Below the pieces are notes generated by a model that saw only the letters and a program-made list of their open reading frames with translations, did no database searches and was not told the DNA's origin. From the NCBI GenBank assembly GCA_002505345.1, contig DAUY01000016.1, positions 62,001 to 126,000 of the forward strand: a stretch of 64,000 bases of DNA, written 5' to 3'. Position numbers and translations under genes: made by a program. Shown in pieces: positions 17,438 to 25,868 of the stretch (position 1 is its first letter; each line of letters starts with the position of its first letter). The stretch is from Methanomassiliicoccaceae archaeon UBA370 (GTDB lineage: Archaea; Thermoplasmatota; Thermoplasmata; Methanomassiliicoccales; Methanomethylophilaceae).

Positions 17438-18378
17438 ATTATGCTGAATTGGCCCTGATGCTGTTTCAGGCTGCGGCGCTCATACTCATTTCGCCTTTGG
17501 TGGCGGGCATCATAAGAAAACTTAAGGCCATGATGCAGAACAGGGTGGGCGCAAGCATATTCCAGCCTTACCGCGACCTTATGAAGCTGTTCAGAAAGGA
17601 GACGGTGGTCTCCGAAAACGCATCCTTCCTGTTCCGCGCGATACCCTTGGTATGCATCACGTCCATGGTCCTGCTCGCAGCCATGACACCTTTCATATAC
17701 TCGGGCGTGGCGGCACCGTATGCCGACGTCATAGCGATGGTCTACATATTCACAATGTTCAGGTTCGCCATGGTGTTGGGAGGCCTGGAAGGAGGTTCGG
17801 CCTTCGGAGGGATGGGCAGCAGCAGGGAGGCGATGATGTCCGTGCTCATAGAGCCGGCCCTTCTGATATCCATAATGACCCTTTCCGCCATGACAGGTGC
17901 AGGATTCGATATCTCCGAGATATCCTCATCCATCATCGGAGCCGGTGCGGCGGCCATATCTCCGGCGCTTCTGCTGGCCGGAACATCTTTCCTGATAACG
18001 ATGGTGGCCGAGAACACGCGGGTCCCCTTCGACAATCCGGACACGCATCTCGAGCTCACCATGGTACACGAGGGTATGCTGCTGGAATATTCCGGCAAAG
18101 GCCTTGCATTCATGGAGTTGGCGTCAATGCTCAGGCTTACCATATTCATGGCGCTGCTGGGCACGCTCTTTTTCCCTTGGGGTACCGCTGTGACCATGGC
18201 GCCCTCGGCGCTCGCATTGTCCGTTGTGGCAATTGCGATCAAAATGCTTGTTATCGCTTTCGGCATCGCCCTTTTGGAGAGCACGATCGCTAAGATGAGG
18301 GTCTTCAGGATGCCCAACATGCTGACTGCGTCCTTTGCGCTGTCCCTTATGGCGATGATCTCGCTGTATGTTCTGTGA
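17434..18378 (+). CDS. hyfC: Hyf/Ehr-type complex membrane subunit HyfC (NuoH-like)
   Basis: A 314-residue NuoH/HycD-family protein with about eight helices that anchors the soluble arm to the membrane and forms the quinone-site-like cavity in relatives. The diagnostic loop AENTRVPFDNPDTHLELTM and the ealier KLKAMMQNRVGASIFQPYRDLMKLFRKE-type segment (N-R-x-G-x-x-x-x-Q-P-x-x-D-x-x-K-L) are present. The start overlaps the hyfB stop; nine bases separate it from hyfE, where GAGGAA serves as ribosome site. Confidence 0.92.
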   Translation: MNYAELALMLFQAAALILISPLVAGIIRKLKAMMQNRVGASIFQPYRDLMKLFRKETVVSENASFLFRAIPLVCITSMVLLAAMTPFIYSGVAAPYADVIAMVYIFTMFRFAMVLGGLEGGSAFGGMGSSREAMMSVLIEPALLISIMTLSAMTGAGFDISEISSSIIGAGAAAISPALLLAGTSFLITMVAENTRVPFDNPDTHLELTMVHEGMLLEYSGKGLAFMELASMLRLTIFMALLGTLFFPWGTAVTMAPSALALSVVAIAIKMLVIAFGIALLESTIAKMRVFRMPNMLTASFALSLMAMISLYVL

Positions 18379-18387
18379 GGAAGAAAA

Positions 18388-19050
18388 ATGGAACTGATAC
18401 CTACCAGCAATCTCATCGACATCTTTGCGGTGTGCATGCTGCTCTCATCCGTGCTGGCCATGGCAAGCGTAAGGATGCGCCCGCTGATACGGCTGTTCAT
18501 ACTGCAGTCATTTTTCCTGGCAGCCTTCGAGTTCACCGTCGCATATTCCCAGAACGAGCCCGAGATATACATCATGGCGGCAATGACCTTCGGCATCAAG
18601 GTACTCCTCATACCGAAGATGCTGAAGTACATCATGTCCCGCATTAAAGTGGATGACGAGATGGCCCTGTCTGTAGGGATACCGGGTTCCATGCTGCTTT
18701 CCGCGGCCCTCATCATTTTCTCTTATTATGTAGCGGAGCCCCTGATAATCACTCTCAATACCGCGGAGAGGAACTCGCTCGTCCTCTCATTCTCCATAAT
18801 GCTGATAGGTATGCTGATGATGGCTACGCGCCGCAAGGCCATAAGCGAGGTCGTGGGACTGCTCATGGCCGAGAACGGCCTCTTCCTCGGAGCAATAGCC
18901 CTGTCGAACGGGATGCCCTTCATAGTTGAACTGGGGGCATTCTTCGATGTTCTGGTCGCCATGATAATCATCGGAATATTTGCCTTCAGGATCAACAAGT
19001 CATTCAATTCGGTCGACACCACCCTGTTGAGGAGGCTGAAAGAGGAATGA
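18388..19050 (+). CDS. hyfE: Hyf/Ehr-type complex membrane subunit HyfE (NuoK-like)
   Basis: A 220-residue membrane protein with six to seven helices. The NuoK-like half is visible in the RRKAISEVVGLLMAENGLFLGAIAL stretch, whose buried Glu (MAENG) corresponds to the conserved glutamate of the K/MrpC channel. HyfE sits between the antiporter-like subunits and the HyfC anchor. Its stop overlaps the hyfF ATG (ATGA). Confidence 0.88.
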   Translation: MELIPTSNLIDIFAVCMLLSSVLAMASVRMRPLIRLFILQSFFLAAFEFTVAYSQNEPEIYIMAAMTFGIKVLLIPKMLKYIMSRIKVDDEMALSVGIPGSMLLSAALIIFSYYVAEPLIITLNTAERNSLVLSFSIMLIGMLMMATRRKAISEVVGLLMAENGLFLGAIALSNGMPFIVELGAFFDVLVAMIIIGIFAFRINKSFNSVDTTLLRRLKEE

Positions 19051-20504
19051 TAGCCACCATTATGGTCCTCGTACCATTGCTGGCCGGAGTATTGTGCCTC
19101 CTTCCGATCGGAACCAAAGGCCTATTCCGCATTTCCATCGCGGGAGCAATTGCATCCCTGGCTGCGGTGATATACTGCTGCGCATCGCCCATCAACGGAA
19201 CGGTGATCGACACATCGGTCTGGTACATCGACGGTCTTTCCGCATTCTTCCTTCTGATCTCGGGATTCATATCCTTCGTAACCATTCTGTACTCCAAAGA
19301 CTACCTGAGGACCGAGTGGGAAGAGGGCCATCTGAACTCCAGAGAGATGAGGTGGTTCTACTTCACCATGTTTGTTTTCATCTCGACGATACTGCTGACG
19401 TTTGCGGTACGTTCGGCGGCCCTGACCTGGATAGGCATAGGAGCCACTACATTGGTTTCCGCTTTCCTTGTCGGTATGTATAAAGATGAAAACGCCACCG
19501 AGGCTGCTTGGAAGTACGTCCTGCTTTGCTCGGTCGGTATTACGCTGGCACTGTTCGGGATATCCCTGATTTACGCCGCATCTTCCGGAGTCGTCCCGGT
19601 CGAAAGCTCCCTCGACTGGCCGGCCCTGGTCGCCAACGCCGCCGATCTGAACCCGATGTTCATGAAATTCGCGGCCATATTCTTCATAATAGGACTAGGG
19701 ACAAAAGCCGGACTGGCACCTTTGCACAACTGGCTTCCCGACGCCCACAGTCAGGCACCGAGTCCCGTGAGCGGAATGATGTCGGGGGTTCTCCTGAACT
19801 GCGCCATGTACGGAATAATGAGGTTCTACACCGTATCAGAGATCGTGAACCCGGGTTTCGCTTCAAAGGTACTCCTCTTCTTCGGGATATCTTCGCTTCT
19901 TGTCGCCGCTGCCTTCATACTTAAATCAAAAGACTTCAAGAGAATGCTGGCATATTCCAGCGTCGAGAACATGGGCCTGATAGCCATCGGCCTGGGCATC
20001 GGAACGCCGCTGGCTCTTTTCGGAGCGATGTTTCAGGTACTGGCACATTCCATATGCAAGCCCCTGATATTCTTCTGCGCAGGCAACATAACCCAGATAT
20101 ACAAGACGCGGACGATGTCCCTCATAAGAGGAGTTTCTGAGAAGATGAGGTTCACCGGTTTCGCCACTGTCGCCGGAAGTCTTGCGATCGCCGGAGCACC
20201 TCCCTTCCCCCTGTTCGTAGGGGAGCTGCTGATCATTTCCGCAGCCATAGGTGCGGGAATGTATGTCCTCGCCGGAGGTCTGGTCCTCGTCCTCGTATTC
20301 GTGTTCGCAGGCTTGGCCCTGAATATCTTCCCGATGCTTTCCGGAACCACCGAAAGAGATGTGTCAGAGCCTATTTCGCTACTCAGGAAGGCATCTCTGG
20401 CACTGTTGATCGGCTTAGCCCTTTTCTTCGGCCTGTTCATGCCTGACATGGTGAGAGATGTCTTCGACGGCATGGTGGTCATACTTTCCGGAGGCACGAT
20501 ATGA
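19047..20504 (+). CDS. hyfF: Hyf/Ehr-type complex membrane subunit HyfF (NuoN/NuoM-like)
   Basis: A second antiporter-like subunit, 485 residues and about 14 helices. Key pieces are the TM5-like LTWIGIGATTLVSAFLV, where the usual Glu is not obvious, GTKAGLAPLHNWLPDAHSQAP with the channel Lys, KRMLAYSSVENMGLI, and VLAHSICKPLIFF with His/Lys. HyfF allows a second translocation route in hydrogenase-4-type complexes. Its stop overlaps the next ATG. Confidence 0.88.
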   Translation: MIATIMVLVPLLAGVLCLLPIGTKGLFRISIAGAIASLAAVIYCCASPINGTVIDTSVWYIDGLSAFFLLISGFISFVTILYSKDYLRTEWEEGHLNSREMRWFYFTMFVFISTILLTFAVRSAALTWIGIGATTLVSAFLVGMYKDENATEAAWKYVLLCSVGITLALFGISLIYAASSGVVPVESSLDWPALVANAADLNPMFMKFAAIFFIIGLGTKAGLAPLHNWLPDAHSQAPSPVSGMMSGVLLNCAMYGIMRFYTVSEIVNPGFASKVLLFFGISSLLVAAAFILKSKDFKRMLAYSSVENMGLIAIGLGIGTPLALFGAMFQVLAHSICKPLIFFCAGNITQIYKTRTMSLIRGVSEKMRFTGFATVAGSLAIAGAPPFPLFVGELLIISAAIGAGMYVLAGGLVLVLVFVFAGLALNIFPMLSGTTERDVSEPISLLRKASLALLIGLALFFGLFMPDMVRDVFDGMVVILSGGTI

Positions 20505-21958
20505 TATTCAACAGCTCCACACCATGCGACCCTGAAATACTGGCACAATATCTGGGAACGTTTTACGCAGACGGATGGAGGATCATGTCGATGTTCGCCT
20601 CCGAGTCTTCGCCCGGCGCCACGCTAAACGTCATTCTGAGGAGGGGGTCCGAGATTGTCAGGATCACGTCAGAGGTCGATGGGCGGTATCCGGCCGTAAC
20701 TCCCCGTGTCCCTTCCGCTTCTATTTTAGAAAGAACTATCTGGGAGATGAACGGGATAGTCCCTGAGGGTCACGACTACCTCGTGCCTTCGATATTCTGG
20801 AGGAAAGGGAACGGCCATCCTCTCCAAAAGGGAGGGTACTTCGCCGACGGCGAATCCAGGATACCTATACCCAAGAATCATGTTTCGGGAACGGGAGTGT
20901 ACGAGATACCGGTTGGTCCGGTACACGCAGGCGTCATAGAACCCGGGCATTTCAGATTCAGTGCCGCAGGAGAACCGATACTGAGACTGAAAATTCATCT
21001 GGGATATGCTCACAAAGGAGTGGAAAAGCTATTTGAGGGGCCGGTCAAACAAAACCTCTCCCATTTGGCCGAAAGGATATCGGGCGACAATGCCGTGGCC
21101 CACGGCCTTGCATACGCACATGCAATGGAAGGCGACACCGATATACCGGCCAGGGCGCGCTACCTGCGTGTAATCCTTTCGGAACTGGAACGCATCCACA
21201 ATCATCTCGACGTCATTGCGGGACTGTGCACCGACTCCGCATTCAGCGTTGCGGCGGCATACGGTGCCGAGGCCCGCGAAGAACTGCTGAGGGCAAACCA
21301 CGAACTGTTCGGCAACAGAATGCTGATGGGGAGCATCGTTCCCGGAGGGGTAAAGAGGGACCTTTCAGCAGATCAAATACACAAACTCGAGAACGTCGTT
21401 ATGAGAGCGGGCTTCGCTGCCATGAAAGTGGACGGATACATGAGACGCTCCCCTTCGGAAGTGGACCGTCTGGAGACTACGGGAGTCCTGGAAACGGAAG
21501 ATGCCCTCAGATTGGGTACCGTGGGCACGGTGGCAAGAGCCAGCGGGATAGTTTCGGATGTGAGGGCGGATCTGCCTTACGACGCCTATGGCGCCCTTTC
21601 CTTCAACACCGTGTCCAGGAATAAAGGGGATGTGATGTCCCGGGCCGCGGTTAGGGTAGGAGAGGTGACGGAATCCGTGAGCATTATTCTGCAATGCATC
21701 ACCGATATGGACAAGGGAGAGATCAGAACCGAGACAGAAACGCCGGAGGGTTTCTCCATGGGCATAGTCGAGTCGCCAAGAGGCGAGCTTCTTCACTGTG
21801 CAGACATCAGGGACGGTAACATCTGGAGATATAGCGTCAGGGATCCCTCGGTAGTGAACTGGCCAGCCCTGGAGCTGGCGGTCCTAGGGAATATTGTGCC
21901 GGATTTCCCCCTGATAAACAAGAGCTTCGGGCTCTCATACAGCGGGAATGATCTTTGA
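20501..21958 (+). CDS. Ehr large subunit: HyfG/NuoCD homologue without [NiFe] ligands
   Basis: Residues 1 to about 115 are a NuoC-like domain, followed by a NuoD/hydrogenase-4 large-subunit domain (GPVHAGVIEPGHFRF, HLGYAHKGVEKLFEG, LSELERIHNHLDV, ASGIVSDVRADLPYD, NWPALELAVLGN). In real group 4 hydrogenases two Cys pairs bind Ni and Fe. Here the first motif reads ERISGDNAVAH (Ser194 and Asn197 replace the CxxC Cys) and the C-terminal DPCxxC is GLSYSG (Ser479 and Gly482). It therefore cannot hold the NiFe site. The fold is otherwise intact, so this is an energy-converting hydrogenase-related (Ehr) subunit, not a decayed gene. Confidence 0.88.
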   Translation: MIFNSSTPCDPEILAQYLGTFYADGWRIMSMFASESSPGATLNVILRRGSEIVRITSEVDGRYPAVTPRVPSASILERTIWEMNGIVPEGHDYLVPSIFWRKGNGHPLQKGGYFADGESRIPIPKNHVSGTGVYEIPVGPVHAGVIEPGHFRFSAAGEPILRLKIHLGYAHKGVEKLFEGPVKQNLSHLAERISGDNAVAHGLAYAHAMEGDTDIPARARYLRVILSELERIHNHLDVIAGLCTDSAFSVAAAYGAEAREELLRANHELFGNRMLMGSIVPGGVKRDLSADQIHKLENVVMRAGFAAMKVDGYMRRSPSEVDRLETTGVLETEDALRLGTVGTVARASGIVSDVRADLPYDAYGALSFNTVSRNKGDVMSRAAVRVGEVTESVSIILQCITDMDKGEIRTETETPEGFSMGIVESPRGELLHCADIRDGNIWRYSVRDPSVVNWPALELAVLGNIVPDFPLINKSFGLSYSGNDL

Positions 21959-21967
21959 GGTGATGGT

Positions 21968-22708
21968 ATGATAAGAAGGAGCGTTTCAAATCTTGTTTCG
22001 CAGAAAAAGCCGGCCGTATCCAGAGAGGAGATGCACGGCGATCGCCTTATGATGCCGTTTGTCAGCGTCGGATGCAGAAAATGCAGAAAATGCACGGAAG
22101 TGTGTCCCACCGATGCCATCGAAATCTCCGAAGAGTGGACGGTTGACATTGGTAAATGCATCTTTTGCATGGAATGCGTGGAGTCCTGTCCGTCATCTGC
22201 AGTCAAAGAAGTGCCCGCGCCATTATACGCCGATCGAAGGGACGGCCTCATATTCGGTGTTTCGAGACCGCCCGGGGAGTCGGAAGGCGGCATTGAAAAA
22301 TCCAAGGCAGAGATATTGTCAGATTCCATAGCGATAAGAGAGCTCGATACCGGGTCCTGCAACGCGTGTGAGGTAGAGGTTAACTGCATGTCCAACCCAT
22401 TCTACGACATGAGCAGGTTCGGAATGAAGATCGTTGCTTCCCCCAGGCATGCCGACGTGCTTCTCGTAACCGGACCGATGACGAGAAACATGAAGGCCGC
22501 CGCGCTGGAGACCTTTGAGGCTGTACCTTCCCCTAAAGTCGTCGTGGCAATGGGAACCTGCGCCATTTCAGGAGGTATTTTCGTCGAAGGAGATGTTTTC
22601 GGAGAAGGTATAAAAGATACTCTCGATCCGGACATATACATCCCCGGATGCCCTCCTTCTCCGGGAAGGGTTCTTATCGCCCTTCTGAAAGCGTTCGGAC
22701 GGGATTAA
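21968..22708 (+). CDS. Ehr small subunit: 2x[4Fe-4S] ferredoxin domain fused to NuoB-like domain
   Basis: Residues 30-80 hold two complete ferredoxin motifs (Cys36/39/42/46 and Cys64/67/70/74), equal to HyfH/NuoI. Residues 115-246 are a NuoB/HyfI small subunit with the four cysteines of the N2-like cluster (GSCNACE, GTCAISGG, PGCPPSP). In E. coli these are separate genes. The proximal cluster is kept although the neighbouring large subunit lost NiFe, so electrons can still reach the junction of the two subunits. GAGGTGAT sits before the ATG. Stop is TAA. Confidence 0.88.
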   Translation: MIRRSVSNLVSQKKPAVSREEMHGDRLMMPFVSVGCRKCRKCTEVCPTDAIEISEEWTVDIGKCIFCMECVESCPSSAVKEVPAPLYADRRDGLIFGVSRPPGESEGGIEKSKAEILSDSIAIRELDTGSCNACEVEVNCMSNPFYDMSRFGMKIVASPRHADVLLVTGPMTRNMKAAALETFEAVPSPKVVVAMGTCAISGGIFVEGDVFGEGIKDTLDPDIYIPGCPPSPGRVLIALLKAFGRD

Positions 22709-23094
22709 TGCACAATGACCACGTTGCATTTGGCGTGGTTCACCACATATTGTGAAACGCTGCCCAGGACGACCCTGTCTATGAAGGTCTTGTCCGATCT
22801 GCCTACCACGATCATGTCGCATTTGAACCTGGAAGCGGCGGCCAAGACATTCTCGGCAGCGGGCCCTGGTTCTATTACGGAATGTACGTCGATACCTTCG
22901 GCCCTGGCGGCATCTTCCGCTTCTTTCATGAAGGACTTGATCTTGTCAAACTCTTTCTCTTGTTCCACTATATCACGGGAGACGACTGAAGAGTAGATGT
23001 AAAGGGGCTTTTTGGACATTTTGGAGTAGTCGATCGCAAAATCTAAGGCTCTCCGCGTACCGGGTCTTCCATCATATGCCAGTATTACGGACAT
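22705..23094 (-). CDS. universal stress protein, UspA family
   Basis: A 129-residue single Usp domain: VILAYDGRPGTRRALDFAI at the N-terminus and the nucleotide-binding GRSDKTFIDRVVLGSVSQYV (G-x2-...-GS) near the end, so it probably binds ATP. A TATA box (ATATTTATCC, about 23119-23128) lies some 29 nt before the ATG. The gene converges on the Ehr operon, its stop overlapping by four bases. No transmembrane segment. Confidence 0.9.
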   Translation of the reverse strand: MSVILAYDGRPGTRRALDFAIDYSKMSKKPLYIYSSVVSRDIVEQEKEFDKIKSFMKEAEDAARAEGIDVHSVIEPGPAAENVLAAASRFKCDMIVVGRSDKTFIDRVVLGSVSQYVVNHAKCNVVIVH

Positions 23095-23281
23095 GATTCC
23101 TAATCTGCCACTTCGGATAAATATCTTCCATAGAAGTGGAAAAACAATGCCGAGAAGGCTTCCCCCTTACACGGTGCCTCCCCCCCAAATATCGAATATG
23201 GTGCTTATCGGCAAAGAAGAAGCCGTAACATCGCTGTGAAAGATCATCAATGCGATGGGGGCCCCCAGCAAAGAAAGGACT

Positions 23282-23947
23282 TCATCCGCCCATGAATGTG
23301 GCCATGATGGTGACCGACCATCCCACCAATGTCATCGCAACGGCCATCGTCCATCTGTTGGCACCTATGTATTTGCTCATTGTGTATCCTACAAAAAACA
23401 GGGCTACAGAACCGAGTGCGGAGGCCACGAAGAGCGCCGAAGTTAGATCTGCAATCAAAAGCAGAGGTATGACTGCAGGAATGGCAGCTATCACCGTTAT
23501 AATAAAACTGGACACGCCTGTTTTGATAAGTTCTGCACGGTCTTTGCTAAGTTCCTCATCGGATTCCAGTCTTGAAGATAATATCTGCCGGATTATCTTC
23601 TGCTCGTCCGCCGGTTCTATCGCATCGATGATTGTTCCTGAAAGATCGTCCTTCACGATGGACTCGCATTCCGCGCAGTCGTTATCACGGCTTTTGGACA
23701 GGATGTTGATATCCCTTTTTCTTTCCAGACTGCCGACTAGGATTATGACCAGCGCATCTATGATCCCCCATGTGAAGTTCATAGAGAATATGATGAATGC
23801 CAGATTGACGTTGGAATCGAAAGAGATTATTCCTACCTGGGCGGCGTTGACGAATATCATCGCCATGATGAAACCGTAGAGTGCCTCTTGTATGGCCAGT
23901 CCCGGCCCCGTATTGGCAATCAGCTTCCCGGTCAGAGGAACGACCAT
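23282..23947 (-). CDS. VIT1/CCC1-like integral membrane protein
   Basis: A 221-residue protein with five predicted helices and a charged central loop (about residues 75-130, SLERKRDINILSKSRDND...). Helix order (AIQEALYGFIMAMIF at the start and ALGSVALFFVGYTMSKYIGANRW with a final TLVGWSVTIMATFMGG) is that of the VIT1/CCC1 superfamily, which exports Fe2+/Mn2+ in characterised members. The canonical metal-binding domain is not recognisable, so substrate is unknown. ATG at 23947. Confidence 0.55.
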   Translation of the reverse strand: MVVPLTGKLIANTGPGLAIQEALYGFIMAMIFVNAAQVGIISFDSNVNLAFIIFSMNFTWGIIDALVIILVGSLERKRDINILSKSRDNDCAECESIVKDDLSGTIIDAIEPADEQKIIRQILSSRLESDEELSKDRAELIKTGVSSFIITVIAAIPAVIPLLLIADLTSALFVASALGSVALFFVGYTMSKYIGANRWTMAVAMTLVGWSVTIMATFMGG

Positions 23948-24175
23948 GGGGCGTCAATGAAATCATCCGTAAAAATACTATGGCACTTCTTCCACGATCG
24001 ATCGGTCCGGGACACCATGTGCTTTTCTTCGGGTGTTATCGTAATGGTCATTTCTTTTTGCATTAAGAGACGCTGTTGATAGATGAAGTGTTGAGAGAAA
24101 AAGAATGCCGACACCGATTGTCTAATGATAAATATATATCTGAATTGGTATTAATATATATAGTACATAAATTAA

Positions 24176-24187
24176 TTTTAAATATAT
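24176..24187 (+). promoter_or_regulatory. TATA box of the candidate ncRNA
   Basis: TTTTAAATATAT lies in a very A+T-rich stretch (about 24120-24190) roughly 25 nt before the 5' strand of the RNA's closing stem. The rest of 23948-24175 holds the promoter of the VIT-like gene and no recognisable gene. Confidence 0.45.
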
Positions 24188-24203
24188 GTCGGTCAATGTA
24201 GTC

Positions 24204-24302
24204 GCAGAAGTTGTGGGCGGCGAAAGCCGAGTGCCCGGTACAGGTCTCTGCCATGTGGCGGAGGACGGGTGCGATTCACATCTTCTAGGCCTTCGGCTTT
24301 TT
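24204..24302 (+). ncRNA. candidate structured RNA: three-way junction, about 100 nt
   Basis: A compact fold can be drawn by hand. P1 closes the structure: 24206-24215 with 24277-24286, nine pairs and one T-T mismatch. P2: 24216-24221 with 24226-24228 and 24233-24235, a GAAA tetraloop (24222-24225) and a GAGT bulge. P3: 24246-24252 with 24257-24263, seven pairs including one G-U, loop ATGT. A terminator hairpin follows. The G-U pairs fit only the plus strand. It sits alone between the VIT-like gene and the convergent mtaB, with its own TATA box. I do not recognise it as a known riboswitch, SRP RNA, RNase P RNA or 5S RNA. Confidence 0.55.
24287..24302 (+). terminator. intrinsic-type terminator of the candidate ncRNA
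   Basis: AGGCC and GGCTT pair (five pairs, one G-U) around a TTC loop and run into a TTTTT tract, directly after the closing stem of the RNA. Confidence 0.5.
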
Positions 24303-24469
24303 CACATCGTTTTTATGCTTATGAACGGCTCGACAAAAGACTGCCGTACGGATGACTCTCGCGTGTTCCAACGTGATAGAGAATTATTTTTCATGGCCAC
24401 GGCAAAGAGGAAGAACAGCCCCATTGACCGGGGGCTTAAATGGTTTGTTTAAGAGGTTTGCCGAATGCC

Positions 24470-25867
24470 TTAGAGCCCGTAGTTCTTTATGTTGAACGCA
24501 GGGACGTCCTTGTACAGCTTTGTGCAGTACTCGACGAACTTCGCCTCGTCGTCGGGCAGCGCGGCCAGCTGCTTCTGGCAGTCCTGCAGGACTTCCAGCT
24601 GCTTCTTGGTCAGCGGCAGCTCCTTCGCGTTGTAACCGTCGAGGATGATCTTCGCTGCGGTCTCACCGGCGGCCTTGGACCTGAGGTACAGGTTGTTTCC
24701 GTTGTCGGCGATTGCCTTTCCGATCATGAAGGCGTGGTCGTATGCGAGGATGTATCCCTCGGGTCCCCTGGTCCTGTCGGTGTACATGTACAAGTCCCTC
24801 AGGGTCTTGTCCTGTCCCAGCTGGATCGAGGTGTTCATCAGAGCGACCTCGTATCCGAGGGATCCGAGCCAGCATGCGACAGAGGATCCTCCGAATTCGG
24901 GGTGGTACTCGACAGACTCGTTGGACCACAGGTCGCAGGTGGATGCCATCAGGTTGCCCTGCAGATCGCAGTGGGCGCACTGGCAGTTCTTTCCTTCCTG
25001 GGCCGTGGGCTTTCCGGCGACCGCCTTGCATATGGGTCCCTCGTAGCCGCAGTCCTTGTCGGGACCGGTGGCTCCGCACTCCCATGCGCACAGGGTCCTC
25101 GCGGATGCGATCGCCCTGGTGATGGCGGAGAACGTCCTCTGAACATCGTTGTCCAGGAATCCGCCGGCCATGAACATGGACGTGTTGGCTCCGGAACAGT
25201 TGGTGTCTCCTCCGGGGGTCACCTTGTTCTTCTTGCATATGTCCACGAACTGCTGCCAGATGTAGGTCATGTCTATGGATCCGAGGTAACCGACACCGAA
25301 GAGGAAGGCTACGACGTCACCCTGGGTGACCGCGTGGTCTGCCAGCTCTTTTCCTCCCATCGATTCGACGGAGAAGACGTGCGCACCGTTCTCGCATGCC
25401 ATCTCGGCGCATTCGATGAGCTTCTCGGGGTAGGAGAACTTCTTGTCCATTCCGGGGCGGAGTCCGTGGTCGGCCTCACGCTGGTCGGGGATGGTCTGCC
25501 TCATAGCGGTGTTGATTCCGTACTCCTCGTGGTACTTCTCGCATATCTCCGCCTGTCCTGAGACAACGGGGACGGCCAGCTTCTTCTGGTTCATCTGCGA
25601 TACCCACTCGGTCTCCATCTGGAGGTCGGGCATTCCTGCGGTTATGGCCCTGTCGAGAGCATCTTTGCATATGTAGTCGACATATTCTCTCCTGAACTTC
25701 TCTACATCCCTCTCCGTTCCCGGGCGGGGCGCGTAGTTAAGCTCCGGAATGACTCTGCCTGCTCCTGCTTTGATGCCGAACCCGTAGGAAACGGGGTGCT
25801 GCGCGCGTCCGAAAATCAGCTCGTCGGCGTCTTTGTATGCTACTTTTGTGTATCTCGTAACCGCCAT
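24470..25867 (-). CDS. mtaB: methanol:corrinoid methyltransferase MtaB
   Basis: MtaB activates methanol at a zinc site and methylates the Co(I) corrinoid of MtaC. The 465 residues follow M. barkeri MtaB throughout (TRYTKVAYKDADELIFG, VIPELNYAPRPG, FSVESMGGKE, GGDTNCSGANTSMF, GPDKDCGYEG, WSNESVEYHPEFGG, NIKNYGL). The zinc ligands are present as Glu168, Cys224 and Cys273. No in-frame TAG occurs, as expected for MtaB. I start at ATG 25867, with GGGGTGA six bases before it and one base after the mtaC stop; an in-frame GTG at 25876 is less likely. Stop TAA. Confidence 0.96.
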   Translation of the reverse strand: MAVTRYTKVAYKDADELIFGRAQHPVSYGFGIKAGAGRVIPELNYAPRPGTERDVEKFRREYVDYICKDALDRAITAGMPDLQMETEWVSQMNQKKLAVPVVSGQAEICEKYHEEYGINTAMRQTIPDQREADHGLRPGMDKKFSYPEKLIECAEMACENGAHVFSVESMGGKELADHAVTQGDVVAFLFGVGYLGSIDMTYIWQQFVDICKKNKVTPGGDTNCSGANTSMFMAGGFLDNDVQRTFSAITRAIASARTLCAWECGATGPDKDCGYEGPICKAVAGKPTAQEGKNCQCAHCDLQGNLMASTCDLWSNESVEYHPEFGGSSVACWLGSLGYEVALMNTSIQLGQDKTLRDLYMYTDRTRGPEGYILAYDHAFMIGKAIADNGNNLYLRSKAAGETAAKIILDGYNAKELPLTKKQLEVLQDCQKQLAALPDDEAKFVEYCTKLYKDVPAFNIKNYGL

Positions 25868-25868
25868 C

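Noticed and set aside
20501..21958. Calling the large subunit a working hydrogenase (HyfG)
   Set aside because: All four metal-binding Cys are replaced, so hydrogenase activity is not supported.
24186..24452. Plus-strand frame of 88 codons over the ncRNA region
   Set aside because: It starts inside the presumed TATA box, has no family resemblance and is covered by a strongly foldable RNA with its own terminator.
24440..25561. Long plus-strand frame (373 codons) opposite mtaB
   Set aside because: mtaB is certain; the frame is a codon-bias shadow of it with no domain.
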